A DNA stretch of 64,000 nucleotides, from contig JBITNC010000001.1 in the NCBI GenBank assembly GCA_050084985.1, positions 125,798,001-125,862,000 of the forward strand, read 5' to 3'. This document shows positions 1 to 12,210 of the stretch, piece by piece. The stretch comes from Nageia nagi. Taxonomy: Eukaryota > Pinophyta. Each line of letters opens with the position of its first letter. Positions within the stretch are counted from its first letter, which is position 1. Under the pieces are notes generated by a model. It was not told where the DNA came from. It worked only from the letters and a program-made list of their open reading frames with translations, and searched no databases. A program made the translations under genes and the position numbers.

Positions 1-110
1 GGATGTATGATGTATTTTCATAAGTATGTGATTTAAAATGGTATTTTGTCATGATTCTAGAAAGATATTGAAATATTGAAATGAAAAGTAATGAACATGA
101 TTGAATTAGA
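1..110. other. AT-rich flank, no feature seen
   Basis: AT-rich sequence before the inverted repeat. I see no coding signal or repeat here. Confidence 0.5.
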
Positions 111-609
111 AATTTAGAATGGGAATTAAGATCATTTTTGAATCATAACATTTATATTGAATTTGAAATGTAGAATTGTTAGTGTCTTAACATTGATGAT
201 CATCAGTATCTTGACAAAGATGATGTCAGTGTCTTGATATAGATGATTGTCTATGTTAAGATATAGATGAGCATCTATGCCAAGACATAAATGAGCATTA
301 GTGTCAAGACACAGATGAGCATCAATGTCAAGATATAGATGATCGTTAGTGTCAAGACACAAATTAGACACTAACGATCATCTATATCTTGACATTGATG
401 CTCATCTGTGTCTTGACACTAATGCTCATTTATGTCTTGGCATAGATGGTCCTCTATATCTTAACATAGACAATCATCTATATCAAGACACTGACATCAT
501 CTTTGTCAAGATACTGATGATCATCAATGTTAAGACACTAACAATTCTACATTTCAAATTCAATATAAATGTTATGATTAAAAAATGATCTTAATTCCCA
601 TTCTAAATT
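111..609. repeat. Near-perfect inverted repeat of a 24-bp minisatellite
   Basis: Two arms of about 243 bp face each other around a 13-nt spacer (354-366), centred near 360. The outer ends pair exactly (111-130 with 590-609). The two arms, read outward from the centre, encode almost the same 79-residue open string, which shows that they are near-identical reverse complements with few mismatches. Each arm holds about seven degenerate 24-bp units with the pattern TAGATGAGCATCnATGnCAAGACA, plus about 80 bp of non-repetitive outer sequence. The outer sequence is duplicated as well, so the structure arose by inverted duplication of a piece of DNA and not by chance array growth. The open frames are a by-product of the 24-bp (8-codon) period. 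A transcript would fold into a long hairpin. Confidence 0.93.
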
Positions 610-888
610 ATCATCTGTATCAAGATACTATCGATCATCTATGTCAAATATCAAGATTCAAAATACATGCATTCATCAAAGAAATTATAATAAGTATATT
701 TAATTTAATCTAATTTAACAAATCTCAAATACAATTTTTACATAACATTGTTTAAAAAATAAAATTCACTTGCATCCATACAGGGATAAATTGATGATGT
801 TCCTAAGTTGTAATAGATTACATTACATGGCTCACAATATAAAAATTAACTCATAGTTGTGGTAGCTAGAACATGTTCATAAGAGAAC
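610..888. other. AT-rich spacer
   Basis: A few further partial copies of the 24-bp unit occur up to about 655. After that I see only AT-rich sequence. No gene is evident. Confidence 0.5.
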
Positions 889-3054
889 CAACTCTATTAG
901 TGCACACATTTGAATCTTTTGAGACATTCAAAATGTGGTTTATAAAGATATCCTCATCTTCCTTTCCATCTATTTGATTTACTCCCATTCTCTTGCTCAA
1001 TGATTTCCATAATGCTATTACTTTGTCATATTGAAATCCTTGATTCCTACAAAATTATTTCAAATTTGAACGAAGTTATAGGAACTTGCTCAAATTCAAT
1101 TTCATTGGATGACATTACACCCTATCTTTTGAAACAATATAGAGGAATATCAATATCATTAACACTGATGCAAAGTCTATCAATAATATTGGATCTTAAA
1201 AATTTATTTGGATTTTCCACTTTTGTCAAAGATTTCCAATTTTCAAATGGAGGATCTATAAAATCTATTTCATACAACTTGTTGATAGTCCAACATACCT
1301 ATTTTCATTTACTTGTGAAATCAATTGTATATATAGATCTCTCTTGAGCCATCATAATGAATTTGTTCATTTCATATAACATTGGTATCATTCCACATAA
1401 TATCAATAATATTTCCAATTCTATTATGTAATACAATAAATATTTTGCTCTATCAACAACTCTTCTATTGTGGTAAAAGAAACTTGTCAAAATTTTATAT
1501 TGGTCAAATACTCTTTCTATAGGTTTAAACATTGAAATCCATTTGGTGTCAACATGTTTTAACATTCTTTTCCATCAAATTTTCTAGGAGTAAATTGTTG
1601 GAATTCAACATTCCTTTTGGAGCTTTTTGAAAAATAAGAATGCACTTCATCTATCAATTCCTCCACTTTGGCCACACAAGTATGTGTGCTTACTATTTTG
1701 TATGCAAGGTTCAATCTATGAGCCATACAATGAATGGGAATCATATACAAAGAAATTGATGTTTGAATATGAATACAAAGTCCATTTCTATTTCCTTGCA
1801 TTACTAAAGCACCATATGCACCTACACATATTAGCTTTCTCATAATTTCTACATCATATAAATTAAAAATATCTTTCAAATTGGTTACAACAAGATTGAA
1901 AAGGTTTTTTGAATTACAAGCTTCTTTTATTTTGTGTATTGTTAGCAAATGGGGTTATCTAACATGTTTGATGAATGTGCAAACATGTATACATACATAG
2001 GATGTGCTATCTACTGTAGTTTCCTCATTAATTGATAAAGAAATGAATCTTTATTTTTTTCACACTTTCCACTAAATCTTCCTTTTTAACCAATGCAAGA
2101 CATTTAGCCATTTCCCACCCACTTCGATTAGACTAATGAGAACTTGGGAGGTGCTGCACACCTACTAAATCAAAAAGTGTTTTATGATCATAAAAATTTG
2201 TTATTAGTTTTCCCTATTTTAGAAGATAAAATATAATAAAAAATTGTAAACTTTTTTAAACTAATGTTTTATCTTTTTCTTTTCTATATTGCAATGTAAT
2301 TGTTACTCCAATTTGATTACAAATTTGTTTTTTCGTCCAACATCTTGTTATATTCAATTTCATATTTCTTATGGAAACATTTAGTCTCATCCTTTACTAT
2401 TTATTTTTTTCTAACTATTCCATATTGATCTATTATTTTCACATATGCCTTTCCATAATGTTTTTCAATCATATCATATTAAAATTGTATCTTCTAATCC
2501 CTTCCTAATTTCTAAGAACAAATCTTGCATTTACATTCTGTTGGTGGGTCACCATTCTTAGGAATCATAGGGATAATGAATGGACATCATGATGACCATT
2601 CATCCTTAAATGATGAACCAATAGACCAACAAATTTATTTTTTCCTAGCTTTCTATGAAGAAATTCTAGTAGATTTAGGTTTTTGTATATTTTTTATATC
2701 TTTGTTAGATTCAATATTTTGAATTTCAATAGGAGTTTCATGAGATATAGTAGCTGCATTGGGTGCAAAATTTATGCATTCATGGTTCAAAATGTTATCA
2801 TTTTCATGAATATCACAATTAAATATTTCTTAAAGTGATGGGATATTAGAATTGACATAGTTATCAACATTATCTTTAAGTTCTCTCATATCAAGATCAG
2901 CTATATTTTGAAAAATATCTTTGAGTGGTGCCATATCCAGATCAATGAAATTTTTTGAAAATATCTTCAATTGGCTAATTATTTGGATCAATATTTTTTC
3001 TAAAATATCCTCATATAGTGGCAAATCAATATCAACTATGTTTTCTACATACAA
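889..3054 (-). pseudogene. hAT-superfamily transposase pseudogene (TTF-finger type)
   Basis: Decayed DNA-transposon transposase read on the minus strand from about 3054 down to 889. In order: an N-terminal stretch (3054-2830) with imperfect DLDM-x-x-LKD repeats; a TTF-like zinc finger (about 2650-2525) with KDEW, PKNGDPPTE and CKCKIC; an RNase H-like core (2200-1559) with a WEMAKCLALV stretch, VMQGNRNG and CMAHRLNLA; and the insertion/C-terminal part (1565-889) with DTKWISM and an AQERSIY-like segment. These match the plant zf-TTF/DUF4371 hAT family. The frame is interrupted by stops and shifts. The aspartate expected in the TDGA motif reads AYGA, and the first catalytic aspartate is Asn, so the enzyme would be inactive. 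Plus-strand ORFs here are antisense shadows. I could not define terminal inverted repeats or an 8-bp target duplication. Confidence 0.85.
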
Positions 3055-3404
3055 GTATATTCCTAAACATATGCTGACTAAACCATGATTAAACTATTGA
3101 TATGTAAAATCCAAATAATAAGTGATTGCACAAAGGAACTTGTAACAATCATATTGTTGGATATGAGGCCTACCCACACATGAAATACTTTCCAATTTTT
3201 TGTTTAGCAAGCTAATTTTCCTACTTCTTTCCCTTCAATTTTCCTATGGTGCCCTTCTCAAATATTAGAGTCTATAATTGATCACAAATGAGTGTTTGTA
3301 ATATCTAGAAAATTGGAATCTACTAACAAAAAATTAGATTGTGAAGGTCATATTATAGTGAATTACTCTACCTAATAATCACCTTCAATAACATAGGGTA
3401 AGCA
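3055..3404. other. Non-coding spacer between hAT relic and minisatellite
   Basis: AT-rich sequence with no convincing reading frame. It may belong to the hAT element (5' untranslated or subterminal DNA), because it links the transposase start to the minisatellite. Confidence 0.4.
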
Positions 3405-3960
3405 TCTTCAATTTTCAACAGATGAGCATCTACAATTTTAATAGATGAGAATTTGCAATATTGCACAAATGAGCATCTATAATTTTGCAAAGATGAGCCT
3501 TTGTAATATTGCATAAATGAGCATGTGTAATATTCCATAGATGAGCATATAAAATTTTAAAACATGACATCTAAATATTTCATAGATGAGTGTTTGCAAC
3601 CCAAATATGAGCATCTATAATATTTCATAGACAAGCATCTGTAATGTTACTTAGACAAGCATCTACAATATTGCATTAATGAGTGTCTCAAATTTTTTTA
3701 GATAAGTGATTACAAATTTGCACTGACAAGTTGCTCTAATTTATCATAGATGAGCATCTTCAATCCCACATATATGAGCATCTTTAATTATTTACTAACA
3801 ATCATCTTCAATTTTATACAAGCAAGCATCTTTAATTCTACATAGATGAGCATCATAAATATTGCATAGTCAAGCATCTATAATAAACATTTTTTGATCA
3901 TTTGCAATAAAGCATTGCCAAGCATCTACAATCCCTCCCAAATGAGCATCTTGGAGAATT
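3405..3960. repeat. Degenerate ~30-bp minisatellite with GATGAGCATC core
   Basis: About eighteen to twenty diverged units of roughly 28-31 bp, each with a core like AGATGAGCATCT followed by an AT-rich spacer such as ATAATATTGCAT. The same ten-base core occurs in the 24-bp units at 111-609. The core is itself an imperfect palindrome (GATG..CATC). Units differ at many positions, so the array is old. It lies on the other side of the hAT transposase relic from the inverted repeat. Confidence 0.85.
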
Positions 3961-4267
3961 TGAAATGGTATATATGATCAATCTAATAAACTTTATATAT
4001 AGGGTATAATTGGCAATTTTGTCAAGATTTTTTTTCCAATGCGATTATTTGCAAAACTATAGGAGTATAGGTGGCTATTTTCAATTATCTTTATAAAAAA
4101 AATTATAAAATATTGTTGAGCTAACCCAACTTTTTTTGGTCTTGAAAAATCTGGGCTAAATGGTGCAATATCTGAGGTTCAGATTTTCAAAATATTTTAA
4201 CATTAAAAAACCTAATATTAGCCTTTTGGTGAATATTCACCACTATGCATAATGTTGGGTTTCTATA
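3961..4267. other. AT-rich spacer
   Basis: No gene or repeat recognised. It ends where homology to the second unit begins. Confidence 0.4.
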
Positions 4268-5164
4268 TTTAGATAATTCTCTAATCAAATCTCAGTAGTG
4301 ATCAATGTATGCTTGATATTATCATATTCTTTTATTTTTACTCCATTTGTATTAACAAAAATTTTAGGAGTTTCTAAAGATGAACAAACATTGTACCTTC
4401 ATTTTCAAAATTTACTCTTGTATCTTCAAAAATTATTTCTAAATGAGAATAATTTAGAGCTAAATAACCTCCCAATTTGGCTAAAATTATGTAAAAAGGA
4501 ATATTCCAAGTAATGAGAAAAGTCAAAACTATAATATCTTAAGGTACTAAGATATTAAATATACATATTAGCCTAGATTATAACATATGAAATAAATATA
4601 AGATTGGATATATAAGTAACCATTCCTTGTAATAAAATATGTTAAAATAATAATAAAAAAAGAAAAGAAAAAATAACTATTATATTTTAGTTTTTATCTA
4701 TTTAAATGAGAGAAATATAATAATTATTTATACTTAAAAAATAATTTAGATATCATATTATTGTTCTTACATTTGTATTGACTACCTTTAGATACTAAGG
4801 CAAGCATTATAATGTGCACCATATAGAACATAACATAAGAAACCCTAACATATGGGATAAAATTACAATTCATAAGACAACCTTTAGGGTTTTAAAAAGT
4901 TCAATTACTTTTTAACCAACAAGAAATACTAATCTTACTCATTAGTAGAGAAAGGAAAAGAAAGATTCCATAATTTAAATCTAATATATTGGGGTGTTTT
5001 ACCAAGAAAATATATTTTTTCAAATACGAATGAACACATGATAAGTATGTAACCATGTACCAAATAAATACACCTCCAATATGTATATTATAAGGAAAAA
5101 TATTTAAACAATAAATAAATAGTTCATATCGAGGTAGCCATAATTATAATAGGGTAGAAATAGC

Positions 5165-6065
5165 CAAATTCTTATATCAATTTGAAAAATGATATTATGT
5201 GTTATATAAAATATTAGAGGAGGCTCAAAATATGGAAAAAGGTTCAATATCTATAAACAAATATAGATTGGATGTAAATTTTAATCATCAAGGCTAGACA
5301 TAAACATGACCTAGTAAATCTCAACCCCTTTCAATATGTTCAATTTTTTTCACTTATAGAAATTTTCTTCATGGTATTCAAGAGACCAACATGCTATTTG
5401 TGTATGGATATTTCTTTGATATCCTATTAATGAGAAAATATAACTCTTTCATAAATTAAATCTCATCATTGGATGTAAATGATGTCTTATGAGCATAAAG
5501 TTTAAGTCAATAGAACTACTACATATATACTTTCTAGTTATCTAAATTTAAACTTTTTCATTTTGAGCATAATGCTAATTCAATAGTTAATTATTTTGTG
5601 ATCCTCTCTACCTATTTGTTTATAATTTATAACATTTTCATGCTTTCTAATGGATATCAAAGTATGCTCTATCAAATATACATTATATTATTATTCATGA
5701 TATGGGTTTTTTTGCTTATATAGTTAATGATGTATCATTACAAAAGGATTGTAATGGTAATATCCATGAAGTGTTTAACTTAGATTAGAAGTGATTATCC
5801 ATGCATATACAAATTATTTGATATAATTAAAGGCGTTATGAATTCCTCTTCAGTTTATATATTTATTTTCATGAACCATCAATCTCCATATATTGAATGA
5901 TTATCATGGTTCATATATTATGTATCTTCTAGTTTCTCCTTATATATAACAAAATATTAGCTTATGAGAAGGCATTTATCATTAATACGATTCACTTACA
6001 TGGATTCATATTTTATAATTTCATGGTATTATGGGACCCATTCTTTCCTAGTTGTCCAACGAGAT
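5165..6065 (+). repeat. Tandem duplication copy 1 (~0.9 kb, within unit A)
   Basis: Direct repeat of 6080-6990. Landmarks such as TTTGAAAAATGATATTATGTG (5190 and 6103) and ATCATCAAGGCTAGACATAA recur in the same order about 915 bp apart at roughly 90% identity by eye. Unit B has a single copy (20620-21436 joined to 40362-40470). Copy 1 lacks a short AATTGTTTATGG-like stretch that copy 2 and unit B keep. Confidence 0.85.
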
Positions 6066-6079
6066 GATATTTTCTTAGT

Positions 6080-6990
6080 CAAAATTCTTATATTAATTTG
6101 AAAAATGATATTATGTGATATATAAAATATTATATGAGGCTCAAAATAATTGTTTATGGAAAAAGGTTTAATATCTATAACCAAATATAGATTGGAAGTA
6201 AATTTTAATCATCAAGGCTAGACATAAGCATGAGTTAGTAAAATCTTAACCCCTTTCAATATGTTTAATTTTTTTCACTTATAGAATGTTTCTTCAAGGT
6301 ATTCAAGGGACCAACTTGCTATTTGTGTAAGGATCTTTCTTTGATATCATATTAACAAGAAAATATAACTCTTTCATAAATTAAATCTAATCATTGGATG
6401 CAAGTGATGCCTTATGAGCATAAAGTTTAAGTTAATACAACTACTACATCTATAATTTCTAGTTATCTAAATTTAAAAATTTTCTTTTGAGCATACATAC
6501 TAATTAAATAGTTAATTATTTAGTGATCCTCTCTATCTATTTGTTTATAATTTATAACATTTCCATGCTCTTCAATGGATATCAGAGTATGCTCTATCTA
6601 ATATGCATTTTATTATTATTCATGATATGGGTTTTCTTGCTTATACTAAGGATGTATTATTACAAAAGGATTGTAATGGTAATATCCATGAAGTGTTTAA
6701 CTTATATTATAAGTGATTCTCCATGTATATACAAAGTATTTGATATAATTAAAGGTGTTATGAATTCCTCTTGAGTTTTATATATTTATTTTCATGAACC
6801 ATCAATCTCCATATATTGAATGGTTACAATGGTTCATATATTATGTATCTTATAGTTTATCCTTATATTTAACAAAATATTAGCTTATGAGAAGGCATTT
6901 ATCATTAATAAGATTCACTTACATGGATTCATATTTTATATTTTCATGGTATTACAGGACCCATTCTTTCTTACTTGAACAATGAGTTGA
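6080..6990 (+). repeat. Tandem duplication copy 2 (~0.9 kb, within unit A)
   Basis: Second copy of the direct repeat. It is closer than copy 1 to the single copy in unit B because it retains the stretch missing from copy 1. The short open frames inside it are not conserved between copies and do not look coding. Confidence 0.85.
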
Positions 6991-9834
6991 TATTTTCTTA
7001 GTTATGTTTTGATGCATTCCATGGATGAGTACATTCATTATCAAATGTATTAGGATGACTAAAAAATCATATTATCTTGATGTTGCCATATGGTAGGACC
7101 TTGCACCTTGATCATCATCATACTCTTTTTTCTTTGACTTAGAACTTGTTATTGATTTCACATAATCTATGACTTGTGCTTATTTGGCATTTCCTCCTTT
7201 TCCTTTGGTAAAAATAGATCTTACCATTGATGTTTTATATTTAAGGCTATTATTATTTCATCTTTACCTACTCCATAGTTCCTTTATACTTCTAGTGAAA
7301 TATTTATTACAATTATGGAGGCTCCTTAAGCTATTTAGCTTGTTGAAGAAATCAAACTAATAATTTTTTATTCAAAATTAGCTTATCATTGGGTAATAAA
7401 GTTAAATAATATGCCTTATCTTTTAAGTACTAGATTCAAAATAGAAATACTTAACCATGTATTCTATTATAGAAGTTTTATATTAGATAAATCCTCTTAT
7501 TTAAGGATTTTTATATCATGGAATGAGTGTTATTAAACATGATTGAAACTAATCCATCCAAATCCTAAAGTGACTATATATTATGAGAAAGGAAGGGGAA
7601 AATAGGGTAATTGAATATGGTAAGAAAATGGAAATGAAATAAAGAGAAATATGACAAGATGTGAATATGTAGGAAGTTTATGATAAGGTTGTAAAGGGAG
7701 AAGAATCTTATGGTTTATGGAGGAGAAAAAAGGAGCAATACTGTTAGAGAATAAATATAGAGGAATGGAAAGAAATGAAATAAGTTGATTACCCTAAGAG
7801 GCATTTAAAGGATTCAATAACATGGGGGCAAACAATATTCCTTTTTATAATATAATCATATTAGAATACTTAATATGAATCTTAGAGTTAGTTTTTTGGT
7901 ATTCATTCTCCATATAATTTATAACTATCTCTTCAATTAAGTAACTCTCCATTATAACATGTGGTATTTTAATCACCATGGGGTGATACTCCACTTATAC
8001 TTTGAGCCAGAGAAGGATATTAGGATACATTTATATGTAAAGTTCTTATAATTAAGAAAACTTAGTGACTATAATAATGTTAAGATCAACAATAATGATC
8101 ATAAGATCACTATTGGGCTTAAATAGAATTACAACCTCCTATGCTTCCTTTTTCCTATTTAATATGTCTCTTATATAATTATGGTGTAATAATTACATGG
8201 GAATTTTTAAGATCTCTTGATCTATTCTTAAGGTATTAAAATATTCAAGGTTCTATAAAACCATTCTATTTTAATAAGTCCACATGGTACTAGTGTCCAA
8301 CAAGTCCCATATCAAAACAATAATATAGCTTCTACTTTCATATTATTCTACCACCATTTCTCTAGTTTGGCTATTTCATTTTAATTTTATTTAAGCATGA
8401 AAGTTAATATTTATTAATAGGGTCAACAATTGATGCTACTTATCCTTTTGTCAGATGAATTACCACATGTCCCTTGGACTCTTTAAATTTTCCTTAGAAA
8501 GTATAAAAAATATGATGTATACATTCGATTGGATGACTAGTACTTATATGCTACTATCTCTTTTATTAGGTAAACCCATGTTGTTAAATTATTTAAATTA
8601 ATGATTAATACATTTTCAACTAGTATTCTTTAAATTATCTCAAAATATTTAGTCACCTTATATCCCCTTTGGACATAAAATCCTTGCTTAAGCTCTATAT
8701 TTATTTTGATAGCTTTACTACGAATTCAATGAAGACATCATTCATAATTAATCATGTTTCTAATAAAATTTCAGTCCAAACAATAAGTAGATTATATTAT
8801 ATCAGGTGAAAATATTAAATGGGAATGTATGAATCATTTTTAGTTATGGATAACTCTTCCTTAACATGAATGATATCCTTTTCAGGGATCAAATCTAACG
8901 CATATTCATTCCACTTTAAATTTGTTAGGATGTGATTTGAGTGCTTGATCATCATAGATGTATTTTTGGTACTTGACATACTAGGTCCTAACTAATTATG
9001 CTTAGCTATAGCTTGATTAGTATCCTTAATTTGTACTTTAAATATTTTAAGATTGTATTCTTATTGCAAATATAGGTAACTATAAGGGTTTTTAGATATT
9101 TTGTGTATTGTTGTTTCTTTTAATATTATTGACTATTATGATTATATTATGCATAATGATATGAGATCTTTATTTATATTATATATTGAACTCTTGAATT
9201 TAAATTATACAATAAAATTACCCACTTGTAAACTTCTTTAGCTTGTTAAATGGGAAGGGTGTTAACAAATCACTACTAGGGATACAAATTATCATTCATA
9301 TTTCCCATATAAAGTGTTTAATGAGATCTTATTATCTATGAATTTTTTTATACTTTCATGCTATCATCTTAGTGATAATTACTTTATAAAATTTATTTTC
9401 AAATTCGATAAGTTTTATAATCAACTAGCCTAAAAAAAATTAAATTTTTTTTTTAAATTCAACTATTCAATAAGAGAACTTTTTATTTTATAAATTAATA
9501 TCATTATAATTAAATACTAAATAAAATTAGTTGTTAAACTATATTTTAAATATCTAACTATTTTTATTGAGTTTGAAAAATAATATAAACAAACATAACA
9601 ATAGTAACTTAGAGGTTAATAATACACTTACAATAAAGAATAATTAATGTCAAATGTTACTGTTAAAATAATAATAGTTTAAAAGGAAAAGTATATAGAG
9701 AGAAGTAGAGATATACATAATTTTATGTTCAAACCACTCACCCAATTCAAAAGCATCACATAAAGCAACATATAGAAAATCTTTGCAGACACTTTTATTC
9801 TAATTTCAAAATCTTGGTCAAATTGTTCAATATG
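6991..9834 (+). other. Non-coding part of unit A
   Basis: Collinear with 40362-43537 in unit B. I translated parts of it in several frames and found no recognisable protein. The short open frames are rich in Leu/Ile/Lys, as expected for AT-rich DNA, and are not preserved between A and B. Confidence 0.5.
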
Positions 9835-10147
9835 GATAAGCTATTTCCTAGCAAAAAATCTATGAGGGAAAAACATAAATATAAGAAGGATGAATCTAAA
9901 ATCTTGAGCCTAGAAATAAGAAAAAAAAAAGATAAAACCATGTAGATTGAAGACCAAGGAAAAAAATAAATTCTTTCTTTATAATAAAGATGATCATAAA
10001 TAGGTACAACAAATATTAGAAGAAGTAGAAGATAGTAAGAAGGAAACCTAAATAGTTTTAGAGTTAAGAGGAATTTGAGTAATGAGCAAGTAAAAGGTGG
10101 TTGTATAACTTATTCCCAACAAGTGAATCTAACCCTAATTTTCTATT
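9835..10147 (+). pseudogene. Broken copy of the unit-B 210-residue ORF
   Basis: Homologous to the first half of the open frame at 43538-44170. The start ATGGATAA, the KHKxKK basic stretch, IEDQ, and the segment encoding SKKET and NEQ are all recognisable. This copy has in-frame stops (for example TAG just after KDKTM, where B has AAG, and TAA after the DQGKK equivalent) plus small indels. Homology stops after about 10147, where the sequence jumps directly into the LINE fragment. The second half of the ORF and about 2 kb of downstream DNA present in B are missing. The TATA-like sequence upstream of the B copy is TATACATAA here. Confidence 0.8.
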
Positions 10148-12210
10148 CCTAAGTTAATTTGATACCTTTATTTATAATAATGATCATGTTGAACCAATTT
10201 TCATATAAGTAATTTTACTTATTCCAATAGATGCATAAATTATTATTTTATTCTAGAGAAACTAGAGGCATTTCTTACAATTTTACATTGGCCTAAGAAT
10301 GAATCTCTTCTTCAAAGAAAGTACTTGGTACATGGTGAATCTAACCATTGGCCCATCACCATTACAATAAATATGAATAAAATATATTTTGGTGCTCCAT
10401 TATATTTTGAATGAATTTGGTTTCAATTCCTATATTTTAATCATTTAATTGAATATTGATGAGAATAAGAATGACATATTTTTGAAGAAACCATATTTTA
10501 ATTCAACACTAAGTTAAAAAGACTTAAAGATAAAATAATGGCATGATTATGAAATTATTGAACAAGGATATTTTTGGTAATGTATTTAAGAATATAAACA
10601 AATTTGAAGTTGACCTCCACTAAATAGAGGAAAAACTATAACTTGGGTAGGCTTATTCCATTTTGAGCAAGAATAAATTTTACTCAAACACTTAGAAGAA
10701 GATTATTTAAGAGAGGAATTATTTTAGAAGAAAAATTCATATGTGAAATAGATGTAAGAAGGAGATATGAGCACCAATTTCTATAATCTCTAAATAAAGG
10801 CACACAAAGGTAATAATGTGATCTCTGTTTGGTTTCATATGTTGACTAGGTTCTTGTAACTCTTGAGAATATAGATGATCATATCATATTATTTTTAAGT
10901 TATTCTTACTAAAGAGGAAATACATAGCTAAGAGGAATAAGATCATTTCCTATGTTATATTCCAAAACTAGTTTCACATGTACACAATTTGAAGCTTACA
11001 TAATAGATAACTAAAAAATAAGTAGAAAAAGCTCTATTTCAAATGAAGAGTTTTAATGAATTGTTTAGATAAATTTATTCCTAGCATATTATAGCACTAG
11101 TGAAGGGATAATTTTATTTTAAGAGGATGCTAAAATGAAAGAACCATACTTTTTTTGATTTTATTTCATAATGTATAGGATGAAAAATATGTTGATGACT
11201 TCCAACCAATATCTCTCTATAATGAAATTTATAAAATAATATAAAAGGTGGATACTAATAGACTCAAATTGGTTATTGTATACATAATATTAGATAAATA
11301 AAAAGTCATTTTGAAAGGAATACACTCAAGTTATATATGAAAAAACTTTTGATAGTATCAATTAGAAGTTTATTGACTAATTACATATAAGGTTTGATTT
11401 TGATAGTTAATGGATTAAATATGTTATGTCCCTTTTTTCATAGTTTTTCATTTACAATTTTCATAAATGGTTGTGCTAAAGGTTTTCTAAAAGATCCCTA
11501 GGTTTTTTCCAAGGTGACTCTTTTATCATATATCTTCCTAATTATTATTGAGACTTTATGGAGAGGTCTCAAATTTCTACAATCTTAATGAAGAATCAAA
11601 GGTATTCAGTTAAATAAATTTTTTTACCCATGAAAGGAAATTTTTAATCATAAATATTTGCTTATAAGTGAATTTAAAGGTTTCTATATCTTGAATTTGG
11701 CAAATCTTGGGAGTACTGACTAACTCATAGTCATTAACATTTTATAGATTTTTTAAATGATAGAGATCATATCACCAAAATATTTTAATCCTTTATTTCA
11801 GTTAATACAATTTCATCACTATCAAATATAATATTAATAACAAAATTTTTATATAAATATATAGCATATAACCAAATTACCTTTTACACTAATTTGAAAT
11901 AAATAAATTAATGCTATACTCTAAACCACAATACATAATTGATATGTGTCAAATATTACCCAGTCCATTTAACCATCCAACTATTTCAATAAGTAATTTA
12001 TAGTGAATTTGCAACAAATATATTAGATTTTATGATTTTGATGTAATCATTTTGATCTAGATAAAGCATTACCAAATTCTTAAAGGTTGAAGCTAAAACT
12101 ATATGGTTACATAATGCAACTTACTAATTGTAAGATGGAGATGTCTAGTTACGTATGGAATATTGATTTTCCAAAAATACATTTATTTTTTTCCTTGAGG
12201 GCTTCCCCCT
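10148..12210 (+). pseudogene. LINE (non-LTR retrotransposon) fragment, unit A
   Basis: Decayed ORF2 of an L1-type plant LINE. It begins inside the endonuclease (a DTF..NND stretch near 10155, then an EKLEAFL and a SNHWPI motif corresponding to SDHxPI near 10340). The linker follows, then the reverse transcriptase with FQPISLYNEIYKII near 11200 and a KLYMKK..DSV segment near 11330-11360. It is full of stops and frameshifts. The same fragment occurs at 46150-49650 in unit B, so the insertion predates the duplication. It ends abruptly at about 12210; the thumb and C-terminal parts present in B are absent. Confidence 0.8.

Larger units (their letters stand above)
4268..12210 (+). repeat. Duplicated unit A (~7.9 kb)
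   Basis: This segment aligns collinearly with 12838-13424, 20300-21436 and 40362-48292 (unit B) once two transposon insertions are removed from B. Homology begins at the sequence AATTCTCTAAT near 4275 and 12845, and is lost after about 12210 and 48292. From 4268 to about 9830 neither copy shows a convincing protein. Next come an ORF (broken here, open in B) and a LINE fragment. Compared with B, unit A has an extra internal tandem duplication and lacks about 2.3 kb between the ORF and the LINE. Diagnostic matches include the stretch beginning GTGACTTGTGCTTATTTGG (about 7170 and 40640) and one near 8640-8850 and 42300-42480. Confidence 0.85.

Noticed and set aside
132-588. Two 79-residue near-identical ORFs on opposite strands
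   Set aside because: They are a by-product of a 24-bp (8-codon) minisatellite in an inverted repeat, which stays open in both arms without selection.
1000-1347. 115-residue plus-strand ORF
   Set aside because: It is antisense to the C-terminal region of the hAT transposase, where the minus strand gives recognisable motifs.
3405-3960. Possible CRISPR-like array
   Set aside because: Units are strongly diverged, spacers are AT-rich variants of each other, and the genome is a plant; it is a minisatellite.
4268-9830. Copia or other protein remains in the long anonymous part of unit A
   Set aside because: Translations gave only weak, isolated resemblances that were not preserved in unit B; not enough to call.
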